64,000 nt of DNA from an uncultured Methylococcaceae bacterium (GTDB lineage Bacteria > Pseudomonadota > Gammaproteobacteria > Methylococcales > Methylomonadaceae). Position numbers and translations under genes: made by a program. Positions 21,650-32,698 of the stretch are shown piece after piece (positions within the stretch are counted from its first letter, which is position 1; the number at the start of each line of letters is the position of its first letter). Below the pieces are notes generated by a model that saw nothing but the letters and a program-made list of their open reading frames with translations, ran no database searches and was not told the origin of the DNA. The stretch spans positions 1-64,000 of the forward strand of contig CAJAVP010000031.1 in the NCBI GenBank assembly GCA_903945375.1, given 5' to 3'.

Positions 21650-22681
21650 ATGATGGGACGTATTTTTTCATGGTTATCTGCCATCGCGGTTTTGATGGTG
21701 CTTATTGCGGGTGCGGGAGTTTATTGGTGCAACATGGTGGGTATGACGGATATAAAACGTGAATCCGCAATGACTGCCGCTAATACCATCTCCGTAGGCA
21801 TTGCAACGCAAATTAATCTGCTCAATAGCATGTTGGATAAAATGGCTGAAGATCCGGCCGTAATAAGTGCGTTATTGGTGGCTGACCCCGTTTTATTAGA
21901 AGAAACGGCAAGTAAGCTAGAAAAGCATATGCCAGAGGTACTAAAAATACGTTTATTGCTGCCTAACGTTAGCGAAACAGATGAAAAATCATTACCTCGC
22001 ATGGGCTTTGCAGATCTGGAGATGGTTCAACAATCACTGCTTAAAAATCAATCTCCCGCTATTCAAGGCGATAAAGGCGTCGATAGGCATTTGGCAATTG
22101 CCCGTAGGGTTATGCAAAATAATCAAGTAATGGGTGTATTACTGGCGAGTTTAGACGAGCAACTTATCAACAAAATGATTCGTGCGACTCATGTTAAAGA
22201 TATTGCCATTGAGCTAAAACAAGCCTCGCTCATTTTAGCCAAGTCCAGTGATCAAGCAAGCGAGAGCATTAATAGCGAAGAATCGATTAAAATCGCTAAC
22301 ACGGATTGGGAAATCAATTACAGTTATGTCACGTATTTAGACGTGAAGAATGCTTTAATTAGCGGAGCGTTTATCATAATTCCGGCCTTGATTGTGTTAG
22401 TTACTTTGTTGATAGGCAAAAGAAACTTGTCGGAAATTTTGACCCGAGATTTGCAATCGCTCATTAAGGCATTTAAAGACCTGATGTCTCATCAAAATAT
22501 GCCAGGCAATTACCCCGTTCATTTAGAAGAAATGAATGCGATTATTTCAAACTTAAAGCAATACAAACGTGTATTAGATAAAGGCGCAGAATTACGTGAG
22601 GATTTCGGTATGAATATCGTCGTAAAAGAAGACAGAGAATTTGATTTAGATGGTTATTTTGATAGTGACCTTAAATTGTAA
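21650..22681 (+). CDS. Membrane protein with two TM segments flanking an extracytoplasmic domain; resembles the N-terminal membrane domain of long AlgC-type phosphomannomutases
   Basis: Hydrophobic segments near residues 5-28 and 235-255, HAMP-like tail; located between dut and argB. Family assignment is inferred from gene position. Confidence 0.6.
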   Translation: MMGRIFSWLSAIAVLMVLIAGAGVYWCNMVGMTDIKRESAMTAANTISVGIATQINLLNSMLDKMAEDPAVISALLVADPVLLEETASKLEKHMPEVLKIRLLLPNVSETDEKSLPRMGFADLEMVQQSLLKNQSPAIQGDKGVDRHLAIARRVMQNNQVMGVLLASLDEQLINKMIRATHVKDIAIELKQASLILAKSSDQASESINSEESIKIANTDWEINYSYVTYLDVKNALISGAFIIIPALIVLVTLLIGKRNLSEILTRDLQSLIKAFKDLMSHQNMPGNYPVHLEEMNAIISNLKQYKRVLDKGAELREDFGMNIVVKEDREFDLDGYFDSDLKL

Positions 22682-22737
22682 AAAACGGTAACCGTTTAGT
22701 TAATCCTAACAGCATAAAAGACTAAACTATGGTATAG

Positions 22738-23667
<930 letters not shown>

Positions 23668-23688
23668 CAGTCGAAGCTGATGCGCTAT

Positions 23689-24690
23689 TTATTGAACAGG
23701 CGTTCTGGATAACGCATCATTCACATATTGCCGAAATGAAAATCGTAACTCTTTTATTTTTTGGCTAGAACACAGCTCTTCACCGATAGAGGAGTCTTGG
23801 CAGTGGATATCGAGGAACAGCTGATAATCATTTTCGGTAATAGCAATTCTGGATAAGGACAAACTAATATCCGTCTCCGTTGCCGGTGGGCGATTCATAA
23901 TCAATTTGTCGTTATAAACGTCAGGCTTGGTCGTCGAGTGTGTATTCACAAACGTGCGGGCAATTTCCCACGCCTTATTACATTGATGGTCATTCTCGCA
24001 ATAAAAAAGTCCAAGTGCATTGGCTTGTTTAATATTCGGAATCATTGTTTGTGGTGCCGATTTTTTTACTGACTGGGTTAGAAACAAATATCTCTCAATA
24101 TCCGCATTAAACTGATTTTTGGCAATATGTTGTTTATCTTCATTAGATATCTTGCTTGCGGTCAGTCGTTGTACTTGTTGCTGACTCTCTTTAAGATCGT
24201 CAAGCAATTTTTGAGGTGCCTTCTCCCCATTACGCTCATAATTTGCAGCCTGTTTTTGCTGGTCTTGCAATTGTTTGATGGCGTTTTTTAGACTGCCTTC
24301 CAGCACTTTGGCTTGATTATCAAAATACTGCATTTTTATTTTTAGCCCAGTATAGAGATCCTCTTTAGAATGAAACGTCAACAATAACGCATTGTCATTC
24401 ATTTTTTGACGGGCAATTAACTTTTCCTCCTCTTCTCTCAATGCCGCTAAATGTTTTTCTAGGTCTTGTTGTTCTTTGGTTTTTGCTTTTTCAGTAACTT
24501 CAAGAACTCGACCCGAGGGGCTGAGAAGTTCGCGATGATCTTTTGCTTGCTCAGGGGGGACTTGATCGGAAAAAAGCGTATTGCCATATTGATCAACCAA
24601 CCGGTACATTTTTTTTGCATATGCTGGAATCGCCCACATCGTGGAAATTGTGGCAATAAAAATAACGAGACGGAAAGCGTGTACTGGCAT
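23689..24690 (-). CDS. DUF4124-like domain secreted coiled-coil protein
   Basis: Signal peptide, then MYRLVDQYGNTLFSDQVPPEQAKDHRELLSPSGRVLEV and a long Lys/Gln/Glu-rich helical segment. Confidence 0.75.
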   Translation of the reverse strand: MPVHAFRLVIFIATISTMWAIPAYAKKMYRLVDQYGNTLFSDQVPPEQAKDHRELLSPSGRVLEVTEKAKTKEQQDLEKHLAALREEEEKLIARQKMNDNALLLTFHSKEDLYTGLKIKMQYFDNQAKVLEGSLKNAIKQLQDQQKQAANYERNGEKAPQKLLDDLKESQQQVQRLTASKISNEDKQHIAKNQFNADIERYLFLTQSVKKSAPQTMIPNIKQANALGLFYCENDHQCNKAWEIARTFVNTHSTTKPDVYNDKLIMNRPPATETDISLSLSRIAITENDYQLFLDIHCQDSSIGEELCSSQKIKELRFSFRQYVNDALSRTPVQ

Positions 24691-25003
24691 AGTAGACTCT
24701 GTTAAAGCGCAATAGTCATGTGAATTAGGTCAAAGGTAACGATGCAAACTCCCTCTAAATTTATTGCGATTAAGTCCTCATTCCGGCAGGGATGACGTTA
24801 TCTCATTTATTTAGAGAGGGTCTGAAAAATTACGGTCAAAGCAATACAAGAAACAGGCTAACTAGACAAAAAATCAAGCTAACAGCGGACGCCTTATTTT
24901 AAGCCCACAATGCAGATCCCATTTGCGTACTTAAAAAATAATTTCAAGACGATTAAAGCGGCTACACTCTATCAATACTTTAATCATCACGCACTTACAA
25001 TTT

Positions 25004-25579
25004 TTAACCCAGTAGACTAGCCAATTGATGCAGCGGTGGCAAAATCATCATTTTAGCCAGTTGCAAAAACAGCAAAACAGCTAAAGGGGATAAATCAATC
25101 CCACCAAAATCGGGGATATATCTACGACAGCTATTAAGTAACGGATCGGTTAGACTGACTAAAATCGACGTTGCCGAATCATAAGACCCTGGATTCAGCC
25201 AACTGAGCATGGCTCTGGCAAAAATGGCGAAAATAAAAATATTGATTAAGAGCGAGACCAAATCCGTAATCGATAAGATGGTTAATGCGCCAATATCAAT
25301 AGAAACCCCCTTGAGAATCAAGATGGTGAAATTGGCCAACATTTGCAATATCAAGATCAATATTAAAGAAGAGGTGTCGATTTTACCAATGGCAGGCACA
25401 AATCGACGCAACAATCGAAGTGGTGGATGCGTGACTTTGACTAGAAATTGCGAAATAGGGTTATAAAACGCCGCGCCGCACCATTGCAATAAAAAACGCA
25501 GCAAAACCGCAAGAATATAAAGCGACGCAATAGAATCAATGACGAGAATGATAGGGTCGGTCACATAATTAACGCCCAT
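25004..25579 (-). CDS. YggT family membrane protein (two repeats)
   Basis: Two copies of ..LRFLLQWCGAAFYNPISQFLVKVTHPPLRLLRRFVPAIGKID.. / ..ARAMLSWLNPGSYDSATSILVSLTDPLLNSCRRYIPDFGGID; next to proC. Confidence 0.92.
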   Translation of the reverse strand: MGVNYVTDPIILVIDSIASLYILAVLLRFLLQWCGAAFYNPISQFLVKVTHPPLRLLRRFVPAIGKIDTSSLILILILQMLANFTILILKGVSIDIGALTILSITDLVSLLINIFIFAIFARAMLSWLNPGSYDSATSILVSLTDPLLNSCRRYIPDFGGIDLSPLAVLLFLQLAKMMILPPLHQLASLLG

Positions 25580-26406
25580 TAGTTATTCTCCGTTTGTTTA
25601 GATATTTCGATAGAGCGGTCGCGAGCAGCATGTAATGCTTTAGCCACTAAACCGCTAAAACCGCCCTGCAAAAAAGTCTCTATCGCTTGTTGTGTCGTGC
25701 CACCGGGCGAGGTGACTTGTTTACGCAATTGCTCGGGTGATTCGGTGGATTCCAAAGCAATTTTTGCTGCACCTAAGGCGGTTTGTTGAACCAATAAGCG
25801 AGCCGTTTCAGGGCTTAAGCCCAAATCCATCGCTGATTTTTCCATTGCTTCCATCAGCAAGAAATAATAAGCGGGGCCACTGCCAGAGACTGCGGTTACA
25901 GCATCTAAATCGCGCTCATGCTCTACCCAAAGCGCAATTCCTACTGAACGCATAATGTTTTCTGCCAAGTCGGATTGTTCTTCTGTTACGTTGTGATTAG
26001 CATGTAATGCGGTTGCGCCGGTTAAAACTAAAGCAGGCGTATTTGGCATACAGCGCACGATGGCGATTTCACCGCCCAACCAATGACTTAGGCTTTGTTG
26101 GGAGATGCCTGCCGCAATCGAAATGACTAAAATATTTTTCTGTATAATCTGATTGGCAATGCCCTTGACAACCTCTTTAAGCACTTGTGGTTTAACGGCT
26201 AATACCACGACATCGACTGCATTAACAATCTGATTATTGTCGTGTGTCGTATTAACATTCAGATTTTCGGCCAAAACTGTCAGTACGTCAGGATTAATAT
26301 CCGAGACCCAAATTTGTTCAGGGGCATGACCGCTAGCACATAAGCCACTGATTAGGCTAGACGCCATATTGCCGCCGCCAATAAAACCTATTTTGTTTGT
26401 TTTCAT
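25579..26406 (-). CDS. proC: Pyrroline-5-carboxylate reductase
   Basis: KIGFIGGGNMASSLISGL; AVSGSGPAYYFLLMEAM; VTSPGGTTQQAIETF. Confidence 0.96.
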   Translation of the reverse strand: MKTNKIGFIGGGNMASSLISGLCASGHAPEQIWVSDINPDVLTVLAENLNVNTTHDNNQIVNAVDVVVLAVKPQVLKEVVKGIANQIIQKNILVISIAAGISQQSLSHWLGGEIAIVRCMPNTPALVLTGATALHANHNVTEEQSDLAENIMRSVGIALWVEHERDLDAVTAVSGSGPAYYFLLMEAMEKSAMDLGLSPETARLLVQQTALGAAKIALESTESPEQLRKQVTSPGGTTQQAIETFLQGGFSGLVAKALHAARDRSIEISKQTENN

Positions 26407-26534
26407 TTTGCTGACACTACTCGTTGATGTGAAATAAGACTGTGTTGATCATATTTTACCTGATATTGCGTAGGCAAAAATAATTTTAGTATGACGTTTA
26501 ATAAGACAGGGAGGGCGGGAACGGTATTTTGTTT

Positions 26535-26563
26535 GTCATTCCGGCCGAGATTGCCGGAATGAC
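26535..26563. repeat. REP-like perfect inverted repeat
   Basis: GTCATTCCGGC-cgagatt-GCCGGAATGAC, 11-bp arms, intergenic between proC and glgP. Confidence 0.8.
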
Positions 26564-26601
26564 GGACATTTTAGAGTGATGACGATAGCGTCAATAAGCG
26601 A

Positions 26602-29106
26602 TTAAAGGCTCACCGACCGATGTTCCAATTTCCAAATTTCATCGTTATATTCGTTAATCGTACGGTCAGACGAAAACTTACCACTGTTGGCGCAGTTTAA
26701 AATACTCATGCGCGTCCAATGATCTTTATCCAAATAAGCATCTTCAACACGTTTTTGCGTGTCGATATAGCTACGGAAATCCGCAATTGTCATCCAAGGA
26801 TCGTGTGGATTTTTGATAGAAGCAATGATGCCATCAAAAATACCCGGCTCAAACTGATTGAAATGACCGGATTCCAATAGATTAATGACCCGCTGTAAAT
26901 CCGTATCTTGATCAATCATAGAGACCGGATCATAGTGGCTGCGTCGCGCTTCGATTTCACCTTCCGTTAAGCCAAAGAGGAAAAAGTTTTCATCGCCCAC
27001 TTCTTCGCGAATTTCAATGTTAGCGCCATCCAGCGTACCGATAGTCAATGCGCCATTCATCATCAGCTTCATATTGCCTGTGCCAGAGGCTTCTTTGCCT
27101 GCGGTAGATATTTGCTCAGACAAATCCGCACCCGGGCAGATTTTTTCCATTGCGGAAACACGATAATCAGGCAAGAAAAATAAAGATAATTTACCGGCAA
27201 CATCGGGATCAGAGTTAATAGAATGTGCAACATTATTGATTAACTTGATAATCTTTTTCGCCATCACATAACCCGGCGCCGCTTTGCCGCCAATTAAGAC
27301 ACAGCGTGGCACAACCATGTGACTATCGCCCCGTTTAATACGGTCATATAAATGAATAACATGCAAAACATTGAGAATTTGTCGTTTGTATTCATGGATA
27401 CGTTTGACTTGCACATCAAACAGCGCGTCGACATTCAAATTAAGCTCTGGATGCTGTAAATGAATATAATCAATTAAACGCTGCTTGGCATTGTGCTTCA
27501 CCGTGCGCCATTTGATCTTAAATTGCGCGTTTTCGGCATAAGGAATTAATTTTTTAAGATCAGATAGCTCAGTAACCCAACTATCGCCAATCGTCTCAGT
27601 AATCAGCTCTGCCAATTCAGGATTACAACCCGCCAGCCAACGACGCGGAGTAACACCGTTCGTTTTGTTATTGAATTTATTCGGCCACAATTCATAAAAA
27701 TCATGGAATAAGCCTTGTTGTAACAATTGCGAATGCAATTGCGCGACACCATTCACAGAAAAACTGCCGACCAGCGCCAAATACGCCATGCGAACTTGTT
27801 GTTGACCGCCTTCTTCAATAATGGACATGCGACGCAAACGGGCATTATCGCCAGGCCAATGCAAGGCAACTTCCGCCAAAAAGCGTGCATTGATTTCAAA
27901 GATAATTTCCATCAGACGCGGCAATAACCGTTGCATTAAATTGACGGGCCACTTCTCTAAGGCTTCTGGCAACAAGGTATGATTGGTGTACGCCATTGTT
28001 TGGCGCGTAATCGCCCACGCATCGTTCCAAGGTACGCCATGAATATCGACTAATAGACGCATTAACTCGGCAATGGCAATACTCGGATGGGTGTCATTCA
28101 ATTGGAAAACATTCTTTTGTGCAAATTCGCTGAAATTTTCACCATAGAGCTTGACCCAATGCGAAATAACATCTTGCAAGCTTGCAGAAGCTAAGAAATA
28201 TTGCTGGCGCAAACGCAGCTCTTTACCATTTTCATTGGCGTCATTAGGATAAAGCACCATCGTAATGTGTTCAGCGGTAATTTTGGCGGCCACAGATTCC
28301 GCATAATCGCCCGCATTAAATTCTTCCAAATCAAATTCTTCGGTCGCAACCGCTTTCCACAAACGCAGCGTATTAACCGTGTTGTTTTGATAGCCAGGAA
28401 TAGGCGTGTCATAAGGAACAGCCAATACATCATGTGTGTTAATCCAGCAAACGCGCTGTATACCTTGCTCATCTGTTTGAATTTCAGTATGACCACCGAA
28501 TTTTATGAGCAAACTATATTCCAGACGCTCAATTTCCCAGACATTACCATGACGTAGCCAATGATCGGGCTTTTCAACTTGTTCCCCATTAATGATGGTT
28601 TGTGTGAACATGCCGTATTCATAGCGCAGACCATAACCGATAACCGGTAATTGCAACGTAGCACAACTGTCGATAAAACAAGCCGCTAAACGACCTAAGC
28701 CGCCATTGCCTAAACCGGCATCGAGTTCGCTCTCAATCAGCTCTTCAATCTCGACTCCCAAATCATACATCCCTTGCGTGATGGTATCGGTCACCCCTAA
28801 ATTGAGCATGGCATTACTGAGCGTTCTGCCCAGCAAAAATTCCATTGATAAATAAAATGCACGTTTGCCATGCGCGGCTTTGTAAGTTTTGTGTGTCGCT
28901 TTCCAGCGTTCCATCAAACGATCGCGTATGGCTTGTGACAAGGCTTCACCCGCATAATAAGGCGAACGGCACGCCTCATCACGACCTAACAGATGAATGT
29001 AATATTGCTTAAAATCAGCAATAAAGTCCGTTTTCCCCAGACCTAAAGCATTCAGCTCGGTAATTGAAGAATTTGGCTTACTTAGAATAAAACGTTTGTA
29101 AGGCAT
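26602..29106 (-). CDS. glgP: Glycogen/starch/alpha-glucan phosphorylase
   Basis: AFYLSMEFLLGRTLSNAMLNLG; DAGLGNGGLGRLAACFIDS; EASGTGNMKLMMNGALTIGTLDGANIEIREEVG; start adjusted to MPYKRF with GAGGATC Shine-Dalgarno. Confidence 0.95.
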   Translation of the reverse strand: MPYKRFILSKPNSSITELNALGLGKTDFIADFKQYYIHLLGRDEACRSPYYAGEALSQAIRDRLMERWKATHKTYKAAHGKRAFYLSMEFLLGRTLSNAMLNLGVTDTITQGMYDLGVEIEELIESELDAGLGNGGLGRLAACFIDSCATLQLPVIGYGLRYEYGMFTQTIINGEQVEKPDHWLRHGNVWEIERLEYSLLIKFGGHTEIQTDEQGIQRVCWINTHDVLAVPYDTPIPGYQNNTVNTLRLWKAVATEEFDLEEFNAGDYAESVAAKITAEHITMVLYPNDANENGKELRLRQQYFLASASLQDVISHWVKLYGENFSEFAQKNVFQLNDTHPSIAIAELMRLLVDIHGVPWNDAWAITRQTMAYTNHTLLPEALEKWPVNLMQRLLPRLMEIIFEINARFLAEVALHWPGDNARLRRMSIIEEGGQQQVRMAYLALVGSFSVNGVAQLHSQLLQQGLFHDFYELWPNKFNNKTNGVTPRRWLAGCNPELAELITETIGDSWVTELSDLKKLIPYAENAQFKIKWRTVKHNAKQRLIDYIHLQHPELNLNVDALFDVQVKRIHEYKRQILNVLHVIHLYDRIKRGDSHMVVPRCVLIGGKAAPGYVMAKKIIKLINNVAHSINSDPDVAGKLSLFFLPDYRVSAMEKICPGADLSEQISTAGKEASGTGNMKLMMNGALTIGTLDGANIEIREEVGDENFFLFGLTEGEIEARRSHYDPVSMIDQDTDLQRVINLLESGHFNQFEPGIFDGIIASIKNPHDPWMTIADFRSYIDTQKRVEDAYLDKDHWTRMSILNCANSGKFSSDRTINEYNDEIWKLEHRSVSL

Positions 29107-29163
29107 AATAGATCCTCTGTATAAAATCAAATGAAGTGGTAAAACATTGTGCGAACAAAATCG

Positions 29164-29916
29164 TTATGGGCGCAATTGGATACGCGTTAAAACTTCTTGC
29201 CAAAGCGTCTGATAGGCCGTGACGGAGTTACCGCGATTAAGGTATGCGCCAAGTGGCTTGCGCTCTAGGCCCATACGTTCAATGTCACTAGCATAAGGGA
29301 TAACCGTGTTCAAAAGCTCGGTATGTTTAGCAAATAAATCCAACATTATGGCTTTGTGCATTTTTTTGCGCCGATCGACCATCGAAAAAAATGGCAATAA
29401 CTGAATTTTTTCTAGCGCATTTTCCGTAATAAAATTATTCAGCTGCTCCATCGTCCTGAGCGAGAGCGTAGTAGGGATAATAGGCGATAATAAAACATCC
29501 GACGCGGCAAAAATAGCTTCTGAGAGTAAAGAGATATTGGGTGGACAGTCCAAAAAAACAAAATCATAGTCATTGACTAAAGGATTCAGCAGCTTTTTCA
29601 ACTGAGCGGTCGGCTTTTTTTTGCTATCCAGCACCAGATCAAGATTACGGAAAGAAAAATCAGCGGGTAATAAATCCAAATGTTCAAAATCCGTCCCTTT
29701 GATTAAATCATCTAAAGGGCACTTGCCCGCAACAAGGTTTTTGCTCCCGCCCTTAATTTTAGGCTTAACCCGAAAATAATAACTACTAGCCGCTTGAGGA
29801 TCGAGATCCCAAACCAAAGTACGAAAACCACTGCGGGCGCAACAATAGGCCAAATTGACGGCGCTGGATGTTTTTCCGACCCCCCCTTTAATACTATAAA
29901 CCGCTAATACCTTCAT
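29164..29916 (-). CDS. ParA-family ATPase (orphan)
   Basis: MKVLAVYSIKGGVGKTSSAVNLAYCCARSGFRTLVWDLDPQAASSYYF; deviant Walker A KGGVGKTS and FLDCPP; no ParB neighbour. Start could also be MENVMKV at 29928. Confidence 0.88.
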   Translation of the reverse strand: MKVLAVYSIKGGVGKTSSAVNLAYCCARSGFRTLVWDLDPQAASSYYFRVKPKIKGGSKNLVAGKCPLDDLIKGTDFEHLDLLPADFSFRNLDLVLDSKKKPTAQLKKLLNPLVNDYDFVFLDCPPNISLLSEAIFAASDVLLSPIIPTTLSLRTMEQLNNFITENALEKIQLLPFFSMVDRRKKMHKAIMLDLFAKHTELLNTVIPYASDIERMGLERKPLGAYLNRGNSVTAYQTLWQEVLTRIQLRP

Positions 29917-30012
29917 TACATTTTCCATCAGTGAAGAGTCGTTTACCAATGAGCTTATTGTCCTTAGCAAATATGACAAGCGTTTTAATTGCGGAGTACC
30001 TTTCCCACGCCA

Positions 30013-32508
30013 TTAAACCACCACAAAATCCGCCGCTGTTATGCTCAGTTTAACCCCCAAGAGCGCAATTTGCACCCCAAAACCAGCACCACTACCCTCT
30101 GAATCATACGTTACCGTGCCGGTTGTTGGATTGTAGATAATAAAATCATTAGCATCCAGTGCCGTAGAGCCGTTGACAAATTGTTCAGCAGGCAAAGCGC
30201 CGCGAGTGCTTAATTGCGTAAAAATCTGACTATCAAGGGTAAGCGTATCATCCACTGGACTAAAATCGGTGATTTTATCCACGCTGGTTTTCTGCACAGA
30301 ATCCACCACAAAGCGATCTTGCCCCGTGCCGCCGGTCAGCACATCCTTACCGTCTCCGCCTTGCAGCACATCATTGCCCACGCCGCCTAGCAAACTATCA
30401 TCACCCGCACCGCCATTTAACGCATCATTACCGAGAGTGCCATCCAGCGTATTCTTTCCCTCGTTGCCGGTTAACTCATTATTGCTGTCATTGCCGGTTA
30501 AGCGGCTAGTGCCCGTCCCGTCGGCAATTGTGCCTTTTTCAATACTGGCGGGCAAAGTATAACTGCTGAGTTGATAAGGCATAATGACGGTATCCACATC
30601 ACTGCTCAAGCCCTTATCATCAATCTTATCGACGACGCCATAACCCAAATAGTAAGTATCATCGCCAGCCCCACCGATTAACACATCCGCCGCCAAATCC
30701 GCATCACCGCCATTCAATACATCATTGCCCGCACCGCCTTCCAAGGTATCCACGCCATCACCACCAAACAACGTATCGTTACCATCTTCACCGTATAAAT
30801 GATCTTCATCATTTTCGCCCGACAAACGATCATCACCGATACCGCCTGACAAATCATCTTGCAAATTAGCACCAAACAAGGTGTCGTTACCATCCAAACC
30901 GTGCAGCACATCATTGACGGGTTTTGAGCCAATGGTCTCAAATAAGCCCGTAGCCTTATCGATTTTGGCGGCATTGAGAATGGCATCACCATAAATTTTC
31001 AACGGCGCATCACGCAACGTTCCCGCCGGAATACGCACATCACTCTGCAAGGTGACGTCTTCCTTATTGGTCATCACCAGAGGATCAATCACCAATTGCC
31101 GATAATTCACATCACTGCTATCAATCAGCGCGGTAATGATAAACGGCTGATTGCCATCATTTAGAAAATCATTTTGACCAGTCACGGTAAACGTTTGCGG
31201 TATCGCCCAATTTTGCGCCGTAAAACTCAAGGTAGGATGGCTAATAACGCCTTCCGTTAAATCACTACTGGTAAACGTCACTGCAACATCCCGCGTGGGT
31301 GCAGCGGCTAATTGCACACTAACGATTGCCGTATCGCCATTTTCGCCCGTCAACAGATCTGGCGTAGAAATAATAAACGCCGGATCAAGCGTCGGCTCAA
31401 CAAGAGCCGTCGCTTTGCTCGTCATGGTTTCCAAATGTCTAAAACCATCGGTATAACTCGCCGTCACCGCAATCGCCTTACCCACATCCGCAGCAGTCAA
31501 AAAATAACTGTCTCCCGTGCCCAGCACGGTTTTGCCTGCTTTCCAAACATAACGCACTGCACCCAAACCATCTAAATCCGCCAGCGTATGAGATGCGGTT
31601 AAGGTTTGCCCTTGTGCTGGCGTTGCATCATCAATCAACACCTGACCTGTAGGTTTATCGTTCACATTCGCCACGGCGGGCGTGGCTTTGCTACTGACGC
31701 TTTCCTGCATATTAAAACCATCGGTATAACTGGCAAGCACGCTAATCGCTTTGCCGACATCTGTTTGTCTCAAGGTATAACGATCGCCACTGCCCAGCAC
31801 CGTATTGCCCGTCTTCCAAACATAAGTCACCGTGCCCAAGCCATCTAAATCCGCCAGCGTATGAGTTATTGATAAGGTTTGTCCTTGAAGGGGCTTGATG
31901 GTATTGATGACCACATTACCTGTTGGCAAATCATTGACATTGGCAACCGACGAGCTTGCCGCACTACTCACACTTTCCAATTTGCCCAAACCATCGGTAT
32001 AACTTGCCATCACGCTGATTGCTTTGCCCACATCGGCTTGTGTTAGCGCATAAGTCGACTGGCTCGCGCCTGAAATCGTCTGCCCATTACTGAGCCATTG
32101 ATAGTGGATAGTCCCCAAGCCATTAACATCCGCTAAGGTGTTGTAGCCGGTTAACGTTTGATATTGCTGCGCTATGCCAGCAATCCCCACACTGCCGGTG
32201 GGCGCAGATTGTGGTGCGGCAATTATCAAATTTAGGCTGGCTTGCAGTTGCCCGCCTTTACCATCAAGCACCACATAATCCAACTGAACGGTGCCGGTAA
32301 AATCCGTATCGGGGACAAACTGCCACTGACTGTTGCTTAATTTCGTTAGCTCGCCGCTATCGGCTAACAGCCCGAAAACCCGCAGTGTGTCGTTATCGGG
32401 ATCAGAAAAACCTTGAATGAGGGTGCTGTCGTTGAGGATATACGTTGTATTTTGTGCGCCGTTGGCTAAAACGGCGGTGGCACTGCCGATTGGGTTTTGA
32501 TTGGTCAT
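30013..32508 (-). CDS. Repeat protein with cadherin-like, about 85-aa tandem and RTX calcium-binding modules; probable type I secretion substrate
   Basis: Four copies of the VGKAI.V.ASYTDG..  module (three of them with HTLADLDGLG), then nonapeptide GGxGxD repeats (GNDTLFGGDGVDTLEGGAGNDVLNGGD); no N-terminal signal peptide. Confidence 0.88.
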   Translation of the reverse strand: MTNQNPIGSATAVLANGAQNTTYILNDSTLIQGFSDPDNDTLRVFGLLADSGELTKLSNSQWQFVPDTDFTGTVQLDYVVLDGKGGQLQASLNLIIAAPQSAPTGSVGIAGIAQQYQTLTGYNTLADVNGLGTIHYQWLSNGQTISGASQSTYALTQADVGKAISVMASYTDGLGKLESVSSAASSSVANVNDLPTGNVVINTIKPLQGQTLSITHTLADLDGLGTVTYVWKTGNTVLGSGDRYTLRQTDVGKAISVLASYTDGFNMQESVSSKATPAVANVNDKPTGQVLIDDATPAQGQTLTASHTLADLDGLGAVRYVWKAGKTVLGTGDSYFLTAADVGKAIAVTASYTDGFRHLETMTSKATALVEPTLDPAFIISTPDLLTGENGDTAIVSVQLAAAPTRDVAVTFTSSDLTEGVISHPTLSFTAQNWAIPQTFTVTGQNDFLNDGNQPFIITALIDSSDVNYRQLVIDPLVMTNKEDVTLQSDVRIPAGTLRDAPLKIYGDAILNAAKIDKATGLFETIGSKPVNDVLHGLDGNDTLFGANLQDDLSGGIGDDRLSGENDEDHLYGEDGNDTLFGGDGVDTLEGGAGNDVLNGGDADLAADVLIGGAGDDTYYLGYGVVDKIDDKGLSSDVDTVIMPYQLSSYTLPASIEKGTIADGTGTSRLTGNDSNNELTGNEGKNTLDGTLGNDALNGGAGDDSLLGGVGNDVLQGGDGKDVLTGGTGQDRFVVDSVQKTSVDKITDFSPVDDTLTLDSQIFTQLSTRGALPAEQFVNGSTALDANDFIIYNPTTGTVTYDSEGSGAGFGVQIALLGVKLSITAADFVVV

Positions 32509-32558
32509 AATTAAAGATACCTGTGAAGAGGGGGTTATTCTTGTATAGCGTCGTAGGG

Positions 32559-32622
32559 TGCATAAGCGATAGCGTCATGCACCTTTAAGGTCGTTGGCGG
32601 ATGACGCTATCGCTTATCCGCC
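32559..32622. repeat. Inverted repeat element (ATAAGCGATAGCGTCAT / ATGACGCTATCGCTTAT)
   Basis: 17-bp perfect inverted arms around a short spacer; same core recurs at 34253-34282. Confidence 0.85.
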
Positions 32623-32660
32623 CTACGCGGGCTGTAATTCTGGTTATTCATACGCGTTAC

Positions 32661-32689
32661 TCGTTCCCAAGCCCCAGCTTGGGAACGAG
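32661..32689. repeat. Palindromic intergenic element CGTTCCCAAGC-ccca-GCTTGGGAACG
   Basis: 11-bp perfect arms, 4-nt loop. Confidence 0.8.
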
Positions 32690-32698
32690 GGTTATTAT

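Noticed and set aside
30269-31848. Plus-strand ORFs opposite the RTX-like gene
   Set aside because: Low-complexity translations generated by the repeats on the other strand.
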